Shown piece after piece: positions 5,599-13,111 of a DNA stretch of 19,009 nucleotides. The translations under genes were made by a program, and so were the position numbers. Under the pieces are notes generated by a model. It saw only the letters and a program-made list of their open reading frames with translations. It had not been told where the DNA came from and did not search any database. The stretch spans positions 1-19,009 of the forward strand of contig CAJUJJ010000042.1 in assembly GCA_910586765.1 (NCBI GenBank), given 5' to 3'. Numbering within the stretch: position 1 is the first letter of the stretch; each line of letters starts with the position of its first letter. The stretch is from an uncultured Clostridia bacterium. GTDB lineage: Bacteria > Bacillota > Clostridia > Lachnospirales > Anaerotignaceae.

Positions 5599-8013
5599 TT
5601 ATTTATCTGCCTTTTCTCCTGATGCCCCTTTATAATAAGCCTTCAATTTTTTCATTACTTTACCATGCACACTATTTGCAGGATATTTTCCATTTTTATT
5701 TTTTTCTCCTGCTTCCACTCCCATAAGCAATGCAATACCTTCTTCTAATGTAGATATAGCATAAATATGGAATACACCCTGTTTTACTGCTTCCACTACA
5801 TCGTCTTTTAACACAAGGTCTTTAATATTTGTTTCTGGTATAATTACGCCTTGTGTGCCTGTAAGCCCTCTTTTTTTACACAAGTCAAAAAAGCCTTCAA
5901 TTTTATATGTTACACCGCCTATTGCTTGTATTTCTCCTCTTTGGTTAATAGAGCCTGTTACTGCTAAATCCTGTCTAATAGGCACTTCTGCCAAGCTAGA
6001 CAATATACAGTACAATTCTGTACTAGAAGCACTATCTCCATCTATACCATTATAGTTTTGTTCAAAGCACACCCTACAAGAAAGAGAAAGAGGAAATTCT
6101 TGTGCATAAGTTTGCCCTAAAAATCCTGTCAATATTTGTATACCTTTATCATGTGTTTGACCGCTGAGCTGTGCCTCTTTTTCAATATTGATAATGCCAG
6201 ACTCTCCCATATATGTCGTTGCTGTAATACGACAAGGATTTCCAAAAGCATAGCTTCCCATATCCAAAACGGCAAGACCATTTATTTGCCCTACTTTACT
6301 GCCTTCTGTATCTATCATAATGACTTTTTCATCAAGCATTTCTCCAAGTTTTTCTTCATACATTTTCAGTCTTTGCTCTTTTTGTTCTATGGCTTTTTTA
6401 ATATGTTTTGCTGTGATAATGGTATCTCCTGACAATTTTGCCCACGCTGCTGCTTCTCCCATTACTTCTGTTAAGCGATTAAATCGTGTGCTCAATTTGT
6501 CTTGTCTTTCCGCTGTCCTTGAAGAATATTCTATTACAGCACAAACAGCATCTGCTGTAAAAGGTGCGGTATGTTCTTTTTCTGAAAATCTTTTTATAAA
6601 CTGTGCCAATTTGATAATATTTTCATCATTTCTTTTCATTTCATAATCAAATTCTGCTTTGATTTTGAAAAATTTATCAAACTCATCGTCAAATTCACTT
6701 AGCACATCATAATAATATTCACTGCCTATCAATATAATTTTTAAATCTGCTGGAACTGGTTCAGGTTTTAACACTGGTGCAACAATCGCTCCCATTTGTT
6801 CCCTCAAATTATCCATAGCAATTTCTTTTGTTTTAATTACTCTGCGTATTGCTTCCCAAGACTGCGGATTTGACAATATATCTTGTGCTTGTAATATCAA
6901 ATATCCGCCATTTGCTTTATGAAACAATCCCGCCTTTATTTTCATAAAATCAGTAGTTAAATTTCCAAATTCACTATCATATTCTACTTCTCCTACTAAA
7001 TTATAATATGTTGGATTAAAATGTACTACAACTGGTGCTCCTTCTGTTTCAGAATGGTCTACTATCAAATTTACTTTATATTTTTGTGTAATATCTTCTG
7101 AACTCTTTTTTGAAAACAATGGTAATAGTGATGCAATGCTTTCATCAACTTCTTCTTCTTCCTCAAAAAATTGACTGATATTTTCCAAAACATCTTCTTT
7201 GACATCATTGATATAAGTAATCACTCTTGGATATTCTTTATATTTTTCTTGTACAGAATTGACGTGATGCCCTATTGCAAACATACCTACTTTATAATCT
7301 AAATCATCTGTTTCTTTTTTACACCCTTTTTCCAATTCCCTCAAATCTCTCATAATTGTGCCTGCTTTTTCCTGCACTACATTAGAAGCCTTATCTATTG
7401 CTTCCTGTTGTTCTTCTTCTAATTTATCATATTCTTCTTCATTGATTGTTTTTCCATCTATAATAGGCATAAAATAAATGCCAGAATTAGAAGAACGAAG
7501 CTGAAAACCATTTTCTTTTGCCATATCAGACATTTCTTTCATATAAATGTCCTTTTTTTCATCAAATTTTTTTAATATGACGCTTTTCTCTTTTTCGTAA
7601 TCTTCAGAACGAAATACTTTTTGTATTTCTGTTTTAAATATTTGAACCAGTTCGCTCATATCTTCTTTAAACTGTTTCCCCATACCCGCCTTAAAACGCA
7701 ATGCCAAAGGCGTTCTGGGATTTTGGAAATGATATACATAACACCAGTCATAAGGCACAGGCTCCGTTGCTGCAATTTTTTTTGTACTAATTTTAGCATA
7801 TGTTGTTTTTCCTGTACCCGAAGGCCCTGTCATAAATATATTATATCCCTGCATTTTTACTGTTAATCCAAAATCGAAGGCTTTTACTGCCCTTTCTTGA
7901 CCAATTACTCCACCATCTAATGATGAAATTTCCTCCGTTGTCTGAAATGAAAAATCAGAAGGACAACAGATATTTTTTAATTGTTTATAATTCAATTCTT
8001 TTGTCTGTGGCAT
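5599..8013 (-). CDS. LonB-like ATP-dependent protease (AAA + S16 serine-lysine protease)
   Basis: This 804-residue protein couples an AAA ATPase to a Lon-type proteolytic domain and should degrade unfolded or regulatory proteins in the cytoplasm. Walker A is GPSGTGKT at 63-70, just after a GVIGQERAV motif. A charged coiled-coil-like insertion (about 115-245) sits within the ATPase, and GGYLILQAQDIL marks the Walker B region. The C-terminal S16 domain has catalytic Ser661 (IDGDSASST) and Lys704 (GGVTYKIEGF), 43 residues apart, the same distance as S679 and K722 in E. coli Lon. The Lon substrate-binding N-domain is absent, as in the AAA_32/Lon_C family. The start has AGGAGG 9 bases upstream. 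It follows rimI by 35 bp on the same strand, so it is probably the last gene of the tsaE-tsaB-rimI operon. I do not know its specific substrates. Confidence 0.9.
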   Translation of the reverse strand: MPQTKELNYKQLKNICCPSDFSFQTTEEISSLDGGVIGQERAVKAFDFGLTVKMQGYNIFMTGPSGTGKTTYAKISTKKIAATEPVPYDWCYVYHFQNPRTPLALRFKAGMGKQFKEDMSELVQIFKTEIQKVFRSEDYEKEKSVILKKFDEKKDIYMKEMSDMAKENGFQLRSSNSGIYFMPIIDGKTINEEEYDKLEEEQQEAIDKASNVVQEKAGTIMRDLRELEKGCKKETDDLDYKVGMFAIGHHVNSVQEKYKEYPRVITYINDVKEDVLENISQFFEEEEEVDESIASLLPLFSKKSSEDITQKYKVNLIVDHSETEGAPVVVHFNPTYYNLVGEVEYDSEFGNLTTDFMKIKAGLFHKANGGYLILQAQDILSNPQSWEAIRRVIKTKEIAMDNLREQMGAIVAPVLKPEPVPADLKIILIGSEYYYDVLSEFDDEFDKFFKIKAEFDYEMKRNDENIIKLAQFIKRFSEKEHTAPFTADAVCAVIEYSSRTAERQDKLSTRFNRLTEVMGEAAAWAKLSGDTIITAKHIKKAIEQKEQRLKMYEEKLGEMLDEKVIMIDTEGSKVGQINGLAVLDMGSYAFGNPCRITATTYMGESGIINIEKEAQLSGQTHDKGIQILTGFLGQTYAQEFPLSLSCRVCFEQNYNGIDGDSASSTELYCILSSLAEVPIRQDLAVTGSINQRGEIQAIGGVTYKIEGFFDLCKKRGLTGTQGVIIPETNIKDLVLKDDVVEAVKQGVFHIYAISTLEEGIALLMGVEAGEKNKNGKYPANSVHGKVMKKLKAYYKGASGEKADK

Positions 8014-8048
8014 AAAAGCAAGCCTCCTTTTCTATTTCAATCAATTTA

Positions 8049-8513
8049 TTATGGTTGATAGTTTTCATAGTTCGGAAAATATTTCCACATAATCACAGCA
8101 TCTTCTTTGGTATCTTGATAATAGTTTTTACGAAATCCCTCTGGACGAAATCCATATTTTGTATATAACTTTTGTGCTGCTACATTGCCAATACGAACTT
8201 CTAATGTAATGCCTATCATTTCCTTTTGTTCTGCTATACGAATGATTTCTTCTATTAAGGCATTTCCTATCCCCTGTCTACGGTATTGTTGCAATACTGC
8301 AACATTTGTAATATGTCCTTCTGTTACAACGTGCCACATTCCTGCATATCCTACTATTTTACCATCTAATACTGCAATAATATATATAGCTAATTTATTT
8401 TCATTCATTTCTCTTTCAAAATCCTGCTTTGTCCAAGGGATTGCAAAACACGCTTCTTCTATTTTTAGCACGTCTTCAATATGCTCTTGTGTCATTCGTT
8501 GTATTTCTAGCAC
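8049..8513 (-). CDS. rimI: RimI-like protein N-terminal alanine acetyltransferase (GNAT)
   Basis: This 154-residue GNAT enzyme transfers an acetyl group from acetyl-CoA to an N-terminal amine, classically of ribosomal protein bS18. The acetyl-CoA loop is visible as QYRRQGIGNALIEE, preceded by the beta-4 strand GHITNVAVL, and the C-terminal half has AQKLYTKYGFRPEGFRKNYY, typical of RimI. The start is a GTG at 8513 that shares its G with the TAG stop of tsaB, with GGGGG a few bases upstream, so translation is coupled. Position next to tsaB and tsaE is the common Firmicute arrangement and supports RimI over other GNAT proteins. Its length is normal for the family. Confidence 0.9.
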   Translation of the reverse strand: MLEIQRMTQEHIEDVLKIEEACFAIPWTKQDFEREMNENKLAIYIIAVLDGKIVGYAGMWHVVTEGHITNVAVLQQYRRQGIGNALIEEIIRIAEQKEMIGITLEVRIGNVAAQKLYTKYGFRPEGFRKNYYQDTKEDAVIMWKYFPNYENYQP

Positions 8514-9217
8514 TATGCTTCCCCCTTCAATTTTTGCTCTCTTTCTCTTTCTGCCTGAGGCTTTCTCAAATAAATTAATTCTAATTCGCTACCCTTTATT
8601 ACTTCGCCTTTTTCTATCAATTTTACTGCCAATGCTGCAACACTTGCTCCTCTCTGTAAATTACAATGCGCAGGAGGAAAACAAAAATCTTTTTCATTTA
8701 AAAGCAGCTCTTTGTGTACTGCAACTCCATCTCCCAAAAATATTACTTTATTTTGATAGTCTTTCGCCTGTTTTATTACTTCTTCTATAGGCAAGGCACT
8801 ATATTCTGTCAATCTGCAAAATTCATTCTCTCTCCATTGATAAAAAGCAGTATATACTTGTTGTCTCCTTGCGTCCATAATAGGACAAATTACTGCATCT
8901 GTATCAAATACATTATATGCTAAAGCGTCTAGTGTGGGAACGGCTACAACGTCAATATTACCACCTAATGCAAGTCCTTTTGCTGTTGCTGCACCAATAC
9001 GCAAACCTGTAAAAGAACCAGGACCACAAGAACAAGCTATATAATTTACTGTATATAAATCTAATTCTATTTTTTTACAAATTTCATCTATCATAGGCAA
9101 TATAGTTTGAGAATGTGTCATTTTATAGTTAATGCTATATTCTGCTACAATAACACCATTTTCTAGCAATGCCGCTGATGCTGTTTGTCCTGTCGTATCA
9201 ATCGCCAGTATTTTCAT
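8513..9217 (-). CDS. tsaB: TsaB, tRNA t6A37 threonylcarbamoyltransferase complex subunit
   Basis: This 234-residue member of the ASKHA fold pairs with TsaD and TsaE to place threonylcarbamoyl on A37 of ANN-decoding tRNAs. The N-terminus MKILAIDTTGQTASAALLEN and the block CGPGSFTGLRIGAATAKGLA at about 64-85 are diagnostic of TsaB, as is the later ICPIMDARRQQVYTAFY. The ATG overlaps the tsaE stop as ATGA, with GGGGGA upstream, and the stop overlaps the rimI start, giving tight translational coupling. The partner tsaD is not in the window; in this genome it must lie elsewhere. Confidence 0.94.
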   Translation of the reverse strand: MKILAIDTTGQTASAALLENGVIVAEYSINYKMTHSQTILPMIDEICKKIELDLYTVNYIACSCGPGSFTGLRIGAATAKGLALGGNIDVVAVPTLDALAYNVFDTDAVICPIMDARRQQVYTAFYQWRENEFCRLTEYSALPIEEVIKQAKDYQNKVIFLGDGVAVHKELLLNEKDFCFPPAHCNLQRGASVAALAVKLIEKGEVIKGSELELIYLRKPQAEREREQKLKGEA

Positions 9218-9648
9218 ACTTGTCCCCCCTCTACTACAATTTTACGATAACATTCGCTTTTTGTATAATCTTTTTGTATGGTAATATAAATCACTTGTTT
9301 AGGAAGCAGTTCTTTTATTATTTCTGCCCATTCTATCATACAAACTCCTTGTCCAAAAAAATATTCTTCATATCCTGTATACTCCATTTCCTCCAATGAA
9401 GCTATACGATATACATCAAAATGATAAAAAGGCAATTTTCCCTCATATTCATTTACAATAGTAAAAGTAGGACTTGTAACATCTTCTTCTTTTATGTCAA
9501 GCCCTTTTGCAAATCCTTTTGTAAATATTGTTTTGCCTGCTCCTAAATCACCATTTAAACAATAAATTTCTCCAGCTTTTGCCTTTTCCCCCAATAAAAA
9601 TCCTATTTTTTTTGTTTCTTCTTCTGAAAAAGTTTCATATATTTTCAT
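9214..9648 (-). CDS. tsaE: TsaE, ATPase of the tRNA t6A synthesis complex
   Basis: This P-loop protein of 144 residues drives turnover of the TsaB-TsaD complex in t6A synthesis. Walker A is GDLGAGKT at 33-40, followed by TSPTFTIVNEY and FYHFDVYR, both hallmarks of TsaE, and VCMIEWAE. I start at the ATG at 9648 because GAGAG lies 6 bases before it and the family begins near this point; an upstream TTG at 9696 would add 16 residues but has no ribosome binding site. A TATAAT at 9706-9711 on the minus strand could serve as -10 box, though its -35 is poor. The last 4 bases overlap tsaB. Confidence 0.93.
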   Translation of the reverse strand: MKIYETFSEEETKKIGFLLGEKAKAGEIYCLNGDLGAGKTIFTKGFAKGLDIKEEDVTSPTFTIVNEYEGKLPFYHFDVYRIASLEEMEYTGYEEYFFGQGVCMIEWAEIIKELLPKQVIYITIQKDYTKSECYRKIVVEGGQV

Positions 9649-9650
9649 TT

Positions 9651-9896
9651 TTATCTCTCTTTCAATATCACAAATATTCTTTTCATATAATAACAATACT
9701 CTTTTATTATACTAAATCCTTTTTTTATATTATAAAAAATCATTTTTATGTTATTTTTTTTCATTTTTTTGACTTTCTTTTTCTTTTTGGGCAGAAATCG
9801 TTTTGCTATGACAAATACATTTTTTGCCTTTGGAGCATATGTGATGCCCATTTGCCCCCACTTTAAAAATTTCATTGCTTTTTGTTTTTCCAGCAT
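9651..9896 (-). CDS. Doubtful Lys-rich small ORF upstream of tsaE
   Basis: An 81-codon frame begins MLEKQKAMKFLKWGQMGITY and then becomes strongly basic (PKKKKKVKKMKKN). I do not recognise it. In favour: an AAGGGTGG sequence 7 bases before the ATG, similar to the site used by the calcium ATPase gene; a possible extended -10 (TGGTATCAT, with TATCAT at 9920-9925); and a stop codon 2 bases before the tsaE ATG, which would couple the two. Against: its second half is low-complexity AT-rich DNA that could code for lysine by chance, and a TATAAT inside it may be the true tsaE promoter. The 323 bases between tsaE and trmL otherwise hold no gene. Confidence 0.3.
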   Translation of the reverse strand: MLEKQKAMKFLKWGQMGITYAPKAKNVFVIAKRFLPKKKKKVKKMKKNNIKMIFYNIKKGFSIIKEYCYYMKRIFVILKER

Positions 9897-9971
9897 ACTA
9901 TTACCACCCTTCTTTTTTTATGATACCATACACTGTTCATTTCCAAAAGACTTTTTTATTCTTTAGCTAAT

Positions 9972-10460
9972 TTACCAAGTGTGCCTATGAAGCTGTCCTT
10001 TTTTGAGAAGTCCTTTAAAATCTTGTTGGCGCAATGCTTCATACAATACAACTGCTACTGCATTTGATAAATTTAAACTCCTTGCTTGTTCAAACATAGG
10101 AATTCTTACCGCTGTTTGTTGATATTGAAGCAATATCTCCTCTGGTATTCCTGCACTTTCTTTCCCAAACATAATATAATCATTTTCGCCATATGTTACA
10201 TCAGTATACAATTTTTTTGATTTTGTTGTTGCCATAAATATTTTAGCATCACTATTTTTTTGCAAAAAATCATTGAAATTATCATAATAATGTATATCAA
10301 GTAATTTCCAATAATCTAATCCTGCCCTTTTTAAATATTTATCTTCTGTAGAAAATCCCAAAGGTTTTATTAAATGTAATACAGAATGTGTTGCTGCACA
10401 GCTTCTTGCTATATTTCCTGCATTTTGTGGAATTTCCGGTTCTAATAATACAATATTCAT
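9972..10460 (-). CDS. trmL: TrmL, tRNA (cytidine/uridine-34-2'-O)-methyltransferase
   Basis: This 162-residue SPOUT-family enzyme methylates the 2'-O of the wobble nucleotide in tRNA-Leu isoacceptors using S-adenosylmethionine. The N-terminus MNIVLLEPEIPQNAGNIARS and the knot sequence (FGKESAGIPEEIL, IPMFEQARSLNLSNAVAVVL) are diagnostic, and the length is typical. The ATG has AGGAGA 7 bases upstream and a TATAAT at 10478-10483 on the minus strand as a possible -10 box. It is divergently arranged with the perR-like gene, sharing a 134-base intergenic region, so the PerR operator there could affect it. The C-terminus carries a short basic and His extension (KKGQLHRHTW). Confidence 0.94.
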   Translation of the reverse strand: MNIVLLEPEIPQNAGNIARSCAATHSVLHLIKPLGFSTEDKYLKRAGLDYWKLLDIHYYDNFNDFLQKNSDAKIFMATTKSKKLYTDVTYGENDYIMFGKESAGIPEEILLQYQQTAVRIPMFEQARSLNLSNAVAVVLYEALRQQDFKGLLKKGQLHRHTW

Positions 10461-10529
10461 ACTTTTTCTCCTATTCTATTATAATATTACATTTTTCGAC
10501 AATGTATTCTTTTTTTCCATAAAATTCTA

Positions 10530-10558
10530 TTGACATAATACTTATCATATATTATTAT
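10530..10558 (+). promoter_or_regulatory. Sigma-A promoter of the perR-like gene
   Basis: TTGACA at 10530-10535, a 17-base spacer and TATTAT at 10553-10558 make a near-consensus promoter, 37 bases before the ATG. Confidence 0.75.
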
Positions 10559-10559
10559 T

Positions 10560-10580
10560 AAATAACAATAATTATTATTT
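10560..10580. promoter_or_regulatory. Palindromic operator (PerR/Fur box) over the perR transcription start
   Basis: A 21-base palindrome AAATAACAATAATTATTATT (plus a final T), centred on 10570, pairs at 9 of 10 positions. It resembles the ATTATAATNATTATAAT-type PerR box and covers the expected transcription start and the region just before the AAGGAG site. This would give negative autoregulation, and the trmL promoter on the other side might feel it too. Confidence 0.6.
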
Positions 10581-10594
10581 AAGGAGTATTTTTT

Positions 10595-11005
10595 ATGAAA
10601 GACATCACCAAAATTTTAAGAGCAAAGGGATTAAAGGTTACCCCCCAAAGGATTGCCATATATGCCATGCTTTCCCATACAAAAGAACACCCAAATGCAG
10701 AAATGATTTATCAAGCATTAGAGCCTACTAACCCTACATTAAGTCTAGCAACAGTTTATAAAACATTATGTCTTTTTAAATCTTGTGGATTAGTACAGGA
10801 ATTAAGTGTTGGAGAGCCTAGTGCCAGATATGATGCAATTACACAAACGCACCCTCATGCTGTTTGTACTTGTTGCGGAAAAGTGGCAGACATTCCTTAT
10901 GACATTTTAGAACGACTTCATCAGCAGGCTTGTCGTTACACAGATTTTTCATTAGAGTCAGAACAGCTTATATTTTATGGCAAATGTCCTGACTGTAAAG
11001 CATAA
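10595..11005 (+). CDS. perR: PerR-like peroxide-sensing Fur-family repressor
   Basis: This 136-residue Fur-family transcription factor has a winged helix at about 10-75 (GLKVTPQRIAIYAML, LSLATVYKTL) and a C-terminal dimerisation and metal domain. The structural zinc cysteines are C91, C94, C131 and C134. The five regulatory-metal ligands of B. subtilis PerR (H37, D85, H91, H93, D104) align with H32, D80, H86, H88 and D99, which argues for peroxide-sensing PerR rather than Fur or Zur. In PerR the metal-bound histidines are oxidised by H2O2, releasing DNA. AAGGAG lies 8 bases before the ATG, and a palindromic operator precedes it. No catalase or rubrerythrin target sits in the window. Confidence 0.88.
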   Translation: MKDITKILRAKGLKVTPQRIAIYAMLSHTKEHPNAEMIYQALEPTNPTLSLATVYKTLCLFKSCGLVQELSVGEPSARYDAITQTHPHAVCTCCGKVADIPYDILERLHQQACRYTDFSLESEQLIFYGKCPDCKA

Positions 11006-11019
11006 CATATTGTACTTAC

Positions 11020-11050
11020 AAAAAAGGCAGGAAATTTTCCAGCCTTTTTT
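11020..11050 (+). terminator. Bidirectional intrinsic terminator between perR and the DUF2161 gene
   Basis: AAAAAAGGC-A-GGAAA pairs with TTTCC-A-GCCTTTTTT. T runs on both strands mean it can end perR (rightward) and the leftward-reading gene whose stop is at 11060. Confidence 0.85.
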
Positions 11051-11059
11051 GATTGTTTA

Positions 11060-11770
11060 TTACACTGATTTCCATTTTTGTGTATAATATGTTACAACTT
11101 CTTTATATTCTTTTTGTTCAAGTGCCTTTTTGCCATATTCTGATAAACGATATATTCCTCTGTTTACTCTTTCATACCATTGATATACATTTGTACCAAG
11201 CATTTTAATGTGGCTTTCTTCCATATTATTTTTTCTTAAAAAAGCATAAGACACTTCTTCCTTTTGCTGTAATATACAACATAATTCCAATGCCTTTTCT
11301 TTATATGCTGTTATAATCTTTTTTCGTGTCATTCCTCCCACATTATAATCTCCAGTACGTTGCTGCATTTCTAAAAGTAATTTTTTAGTTCTTTTATTAT
11401 TTTTAGAAGCATTATTTTGATTTGGCTGCAATACTATCTGTACTGTTTTTATGGGACTATCTACTGCTACTGTTAAAAGCCCTATCCCCAAACGCTTTAG
11501 CAATTTTAGCATATTTTGAAATTGTTTTGTATTTTGAGATTTTACTGGTCTTGCTATTGCCACAAAAACATTTTCACACATTGTTTGTCTATCTATTGCT
11601 TGATATACCAATTTTAACTGAAATGTTTTTTTGAGTTCTACAATTATAATGTCATCTTCTTTTTGTGCTACAACATCACAACATTTTACTTCACTTTTGA
11701 CAGTATAATTTTGTTTAGTAAAAAAATCACACACAGGAGCATACAAATCCATTTCGCTATACGACTTCAT
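11060..11770 (-). CDS. DUF2161 family protein with PD-(D/E)XK nuclease-like core
   Basis: This 236-residue protein starts with a PD-(D/E)XK-type core: E27-x-K29 then C-C-D32, and IIIVELKK with E45 and K47, the pattern of a nuclease-like active site. The rest, including a basic middle (KNNKRTKKLLLEMQQRTGDYNVGGMTRKK, about 123-152) and a C-terminal winged-helix-like end (VNRGIYRLSEYGKKAL), fits the DUF2161 family of putative phosphodiesterases or nucleases, whose function is not established. The AAGGAG site lies within the last codons of the upstream aminopeptidase gene, whose stop is 3 bases before this ATG, so the two are translationally coupled. Whether it cuts DNA or RNA is inference from fold only. 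Confidence 0.8.
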   Translation of the reverse strand: MKSYSEMDLYAPVCDFFTKQNYTVKSEVKCCDVVAQKEDDIIIVELKKTFQLKLVYQAIDRQTMCENVFVAIARPVKSQNTKQFQNMLKLLKRLGIGLLTVAVDSPIKTVQIVLQPNQNNASKNNKRTKKLLLEMQQRTGDYNVGGMTRKKIITAYKEKALELCCILQQKEEVSYAFLRKNNMEESHIKMLGTNVYQWYERVNRGIYRLSEYGKKALEQKEYKEVVTYYTQKWKSV

Positions 11771-11773
11771 TTA

Positions 11774-13021
11774 TTACTCCTTTGACATAAATGCTTCTAT
11801 TTCTTCTACTGTTTTTATCATTTTTTCAGAAAGCACTTTACAGCCATTTTCTGTTACTACAACATCATCTTCTATTCTAATGCCTATTTCCCATTGTTCT
11901 ATATAAAGTCCTGGCTCTACTGTAAGCACCATATTAGGCTTTAGCAGTTTTTCTTGATACCTTCCTATGTCATGTGTTTCTGCTCCTAAATAATGGCTTA
12001 CACCATGATAATAATATTTTGAAACATCTTCCATTGTTTCTACAATGCCTAATTTTTTCAATTCTTCAAAATAATGTTCTTTCAATATTTCATTTAAGCG
12101 ATAAAAAGGCACATCTGGTCTAATCGCTTCTATTACCTTTTTTTGTCCTTCCAATACAATATTATATACTGTTTTTTGTCTTTCTGTAAATTTTCCGTTT
12201 ACTGGAAATGTCCTTGTAATATCTCCATTGTACCAATTTTTTTGAGCTCCTACATCAAATAATATCAAATCGCCTTCTTTTGTTTTGCTGTTGTTTTCCA
12301 TATAATGAAGTATTGTACCATTTTTTCCTGCTGCTGCAATGCTTTGAAATGCTTTTTGTTTTACACCATTTTGCTTTAATACAAAATCAAAATAGGCTTC
12401 CATTTCATACTCCATCATACCTGCTTTGGCATTTTTCATAATATTTTCTATACCCTTTATGGTAATATCTATTGCCTTTTGTATCAAATCAATTTCATAC
12501 TGCTCTTTTATTTCTCTCATTTCTGCAAACAATATATAACTATTTTTTTGTGTAACTGCTGGAAAATATTTTTTTACTTTTTTAGCAAATGCTAATGCAG
12601 GTGTTATACTATTTCCAAATTCTCTACATTCCATATCAATATAACATATCTCTACATTATTTTTAAATACATATTCCGAAAAATCTTTTTCAAATTGGTC
12701 TATATAGCTTATATTTTCAATGCCAGAACACTCTTTTGCTTGTTCTGCTGTCATATTTGCTCCTACCCATTTCGCCATATCTCCATTCTCTCTTTGTATA
12801 TATACTATAACTTGTTTTTGTGCTCCTTTTTTTGCAAAAAATAATATACAATTTTGTTCTTCTATACCGCTTACATAATAAAAATTTCTGTCTGGCGAAA
12901 AAGGGTATTTTTCATCTCCTCTTTTTGTAGGAGCATTTCCTGCAAAGAGTACCGCAACACTGTTGTTTTCTAGTTTTGAAAATAATTTTTCTCTGTTTTT
13001 TATAAAAAATGGTTTTGCCAT
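11774..13021 (-). CDS. pepP: Xaa-Pro aminopeptidase (M24B, PepP-like)
   Basis: This 415-residue metallopeptidase removes the N-terminal residue from peptides with proline in second place. An AMP_N domain (about 1-135, including KYPFSPDRNFYYVSG) is followed by the pita-bread M24 domain. The five metal ligands are visible: D256 (LFDVGAQ), D267 (NGDITRTF), H343 (HGVSHYLG), E369 (TVEPGLYI) and E384 (RIEDDVVV); H239 and H350 fit the substrate-binding histidines. The ATG is preceded by AGGAGG about 11 bases away. It probably recycles peptides in the cytoplasm, as there is no signal peptide. It forms a two-gene operon with the DUF2161 gene. Confidence 0.93.
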   Translation of the reverse strand: MAKPFFIKNREKLFSKLENNSVAVLFAGNAPTKRGDEKYPFSPDRNFYYVSGIEEQNCILFFAKKGAQKQVIVYIQRENGDMAKWVGANMTAEQAKECSGIENISYIDQFEKDFSEYVFKNNVEICYIDMECREFGNSITPALAFAKKVKKYFPAVTQKNSYILFAEMREIKEQYEIDLIQKAIDITIKGIENIMKNAKAGMMEYEMEAYFDFVLKQNGVKQKAFQSIAAAGKNGTILHYMENNSKTKEGDLILFDVGAQKNWYNGDITRTFPVNGKFTERQKTVYNIVLEGQKKVIEAIRPDVPFYRLNEILKEHYFEELKKLGIVETMEDVSKYYYHGVSHYLGAETHDIGRYQEKLLKPNMVLTVEPGLYIEQWEIGIRIEDDVVVTENGCKVLSEKMIKTVEEIEAFMSKE

Positions 13022-13066
13022 AACTTTTTATTCCTCCTTTTTTGCTTATTATAATACAAAACAGTC

Positions 13067-13103
13067 AAAAAGCAATCCTATTTTTATTAATAGAATTGCT
13101 TTT
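13067..13103 (-). terminator. Intrinsic terminator of the calcium ATPase gene
   Basis: On the minus strand AAAAGCAATTCTATT pairs with AATAGGATTGCTTTT around a short loop, with one mismatch, followed by T residues. It lies 9 bases past the ATPase stop at 13112 and before the pepP start. Confidence 0.75.
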
Positions 13104-13111
13104 ATTATTTA

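Noticed and set aside
8185..8790. 201-codon + strand frame over rimI/tsaB
   Set aside because: It is antisense of two well-supported genes with no translation start signal.
9694..9696. TTG at 9696 as the start of tsaE
   Set aside because: There is no ribosome binding site, and the extra 16 residues are not typical of TsaE. The ATG at 9648 has GAGAG upstream.
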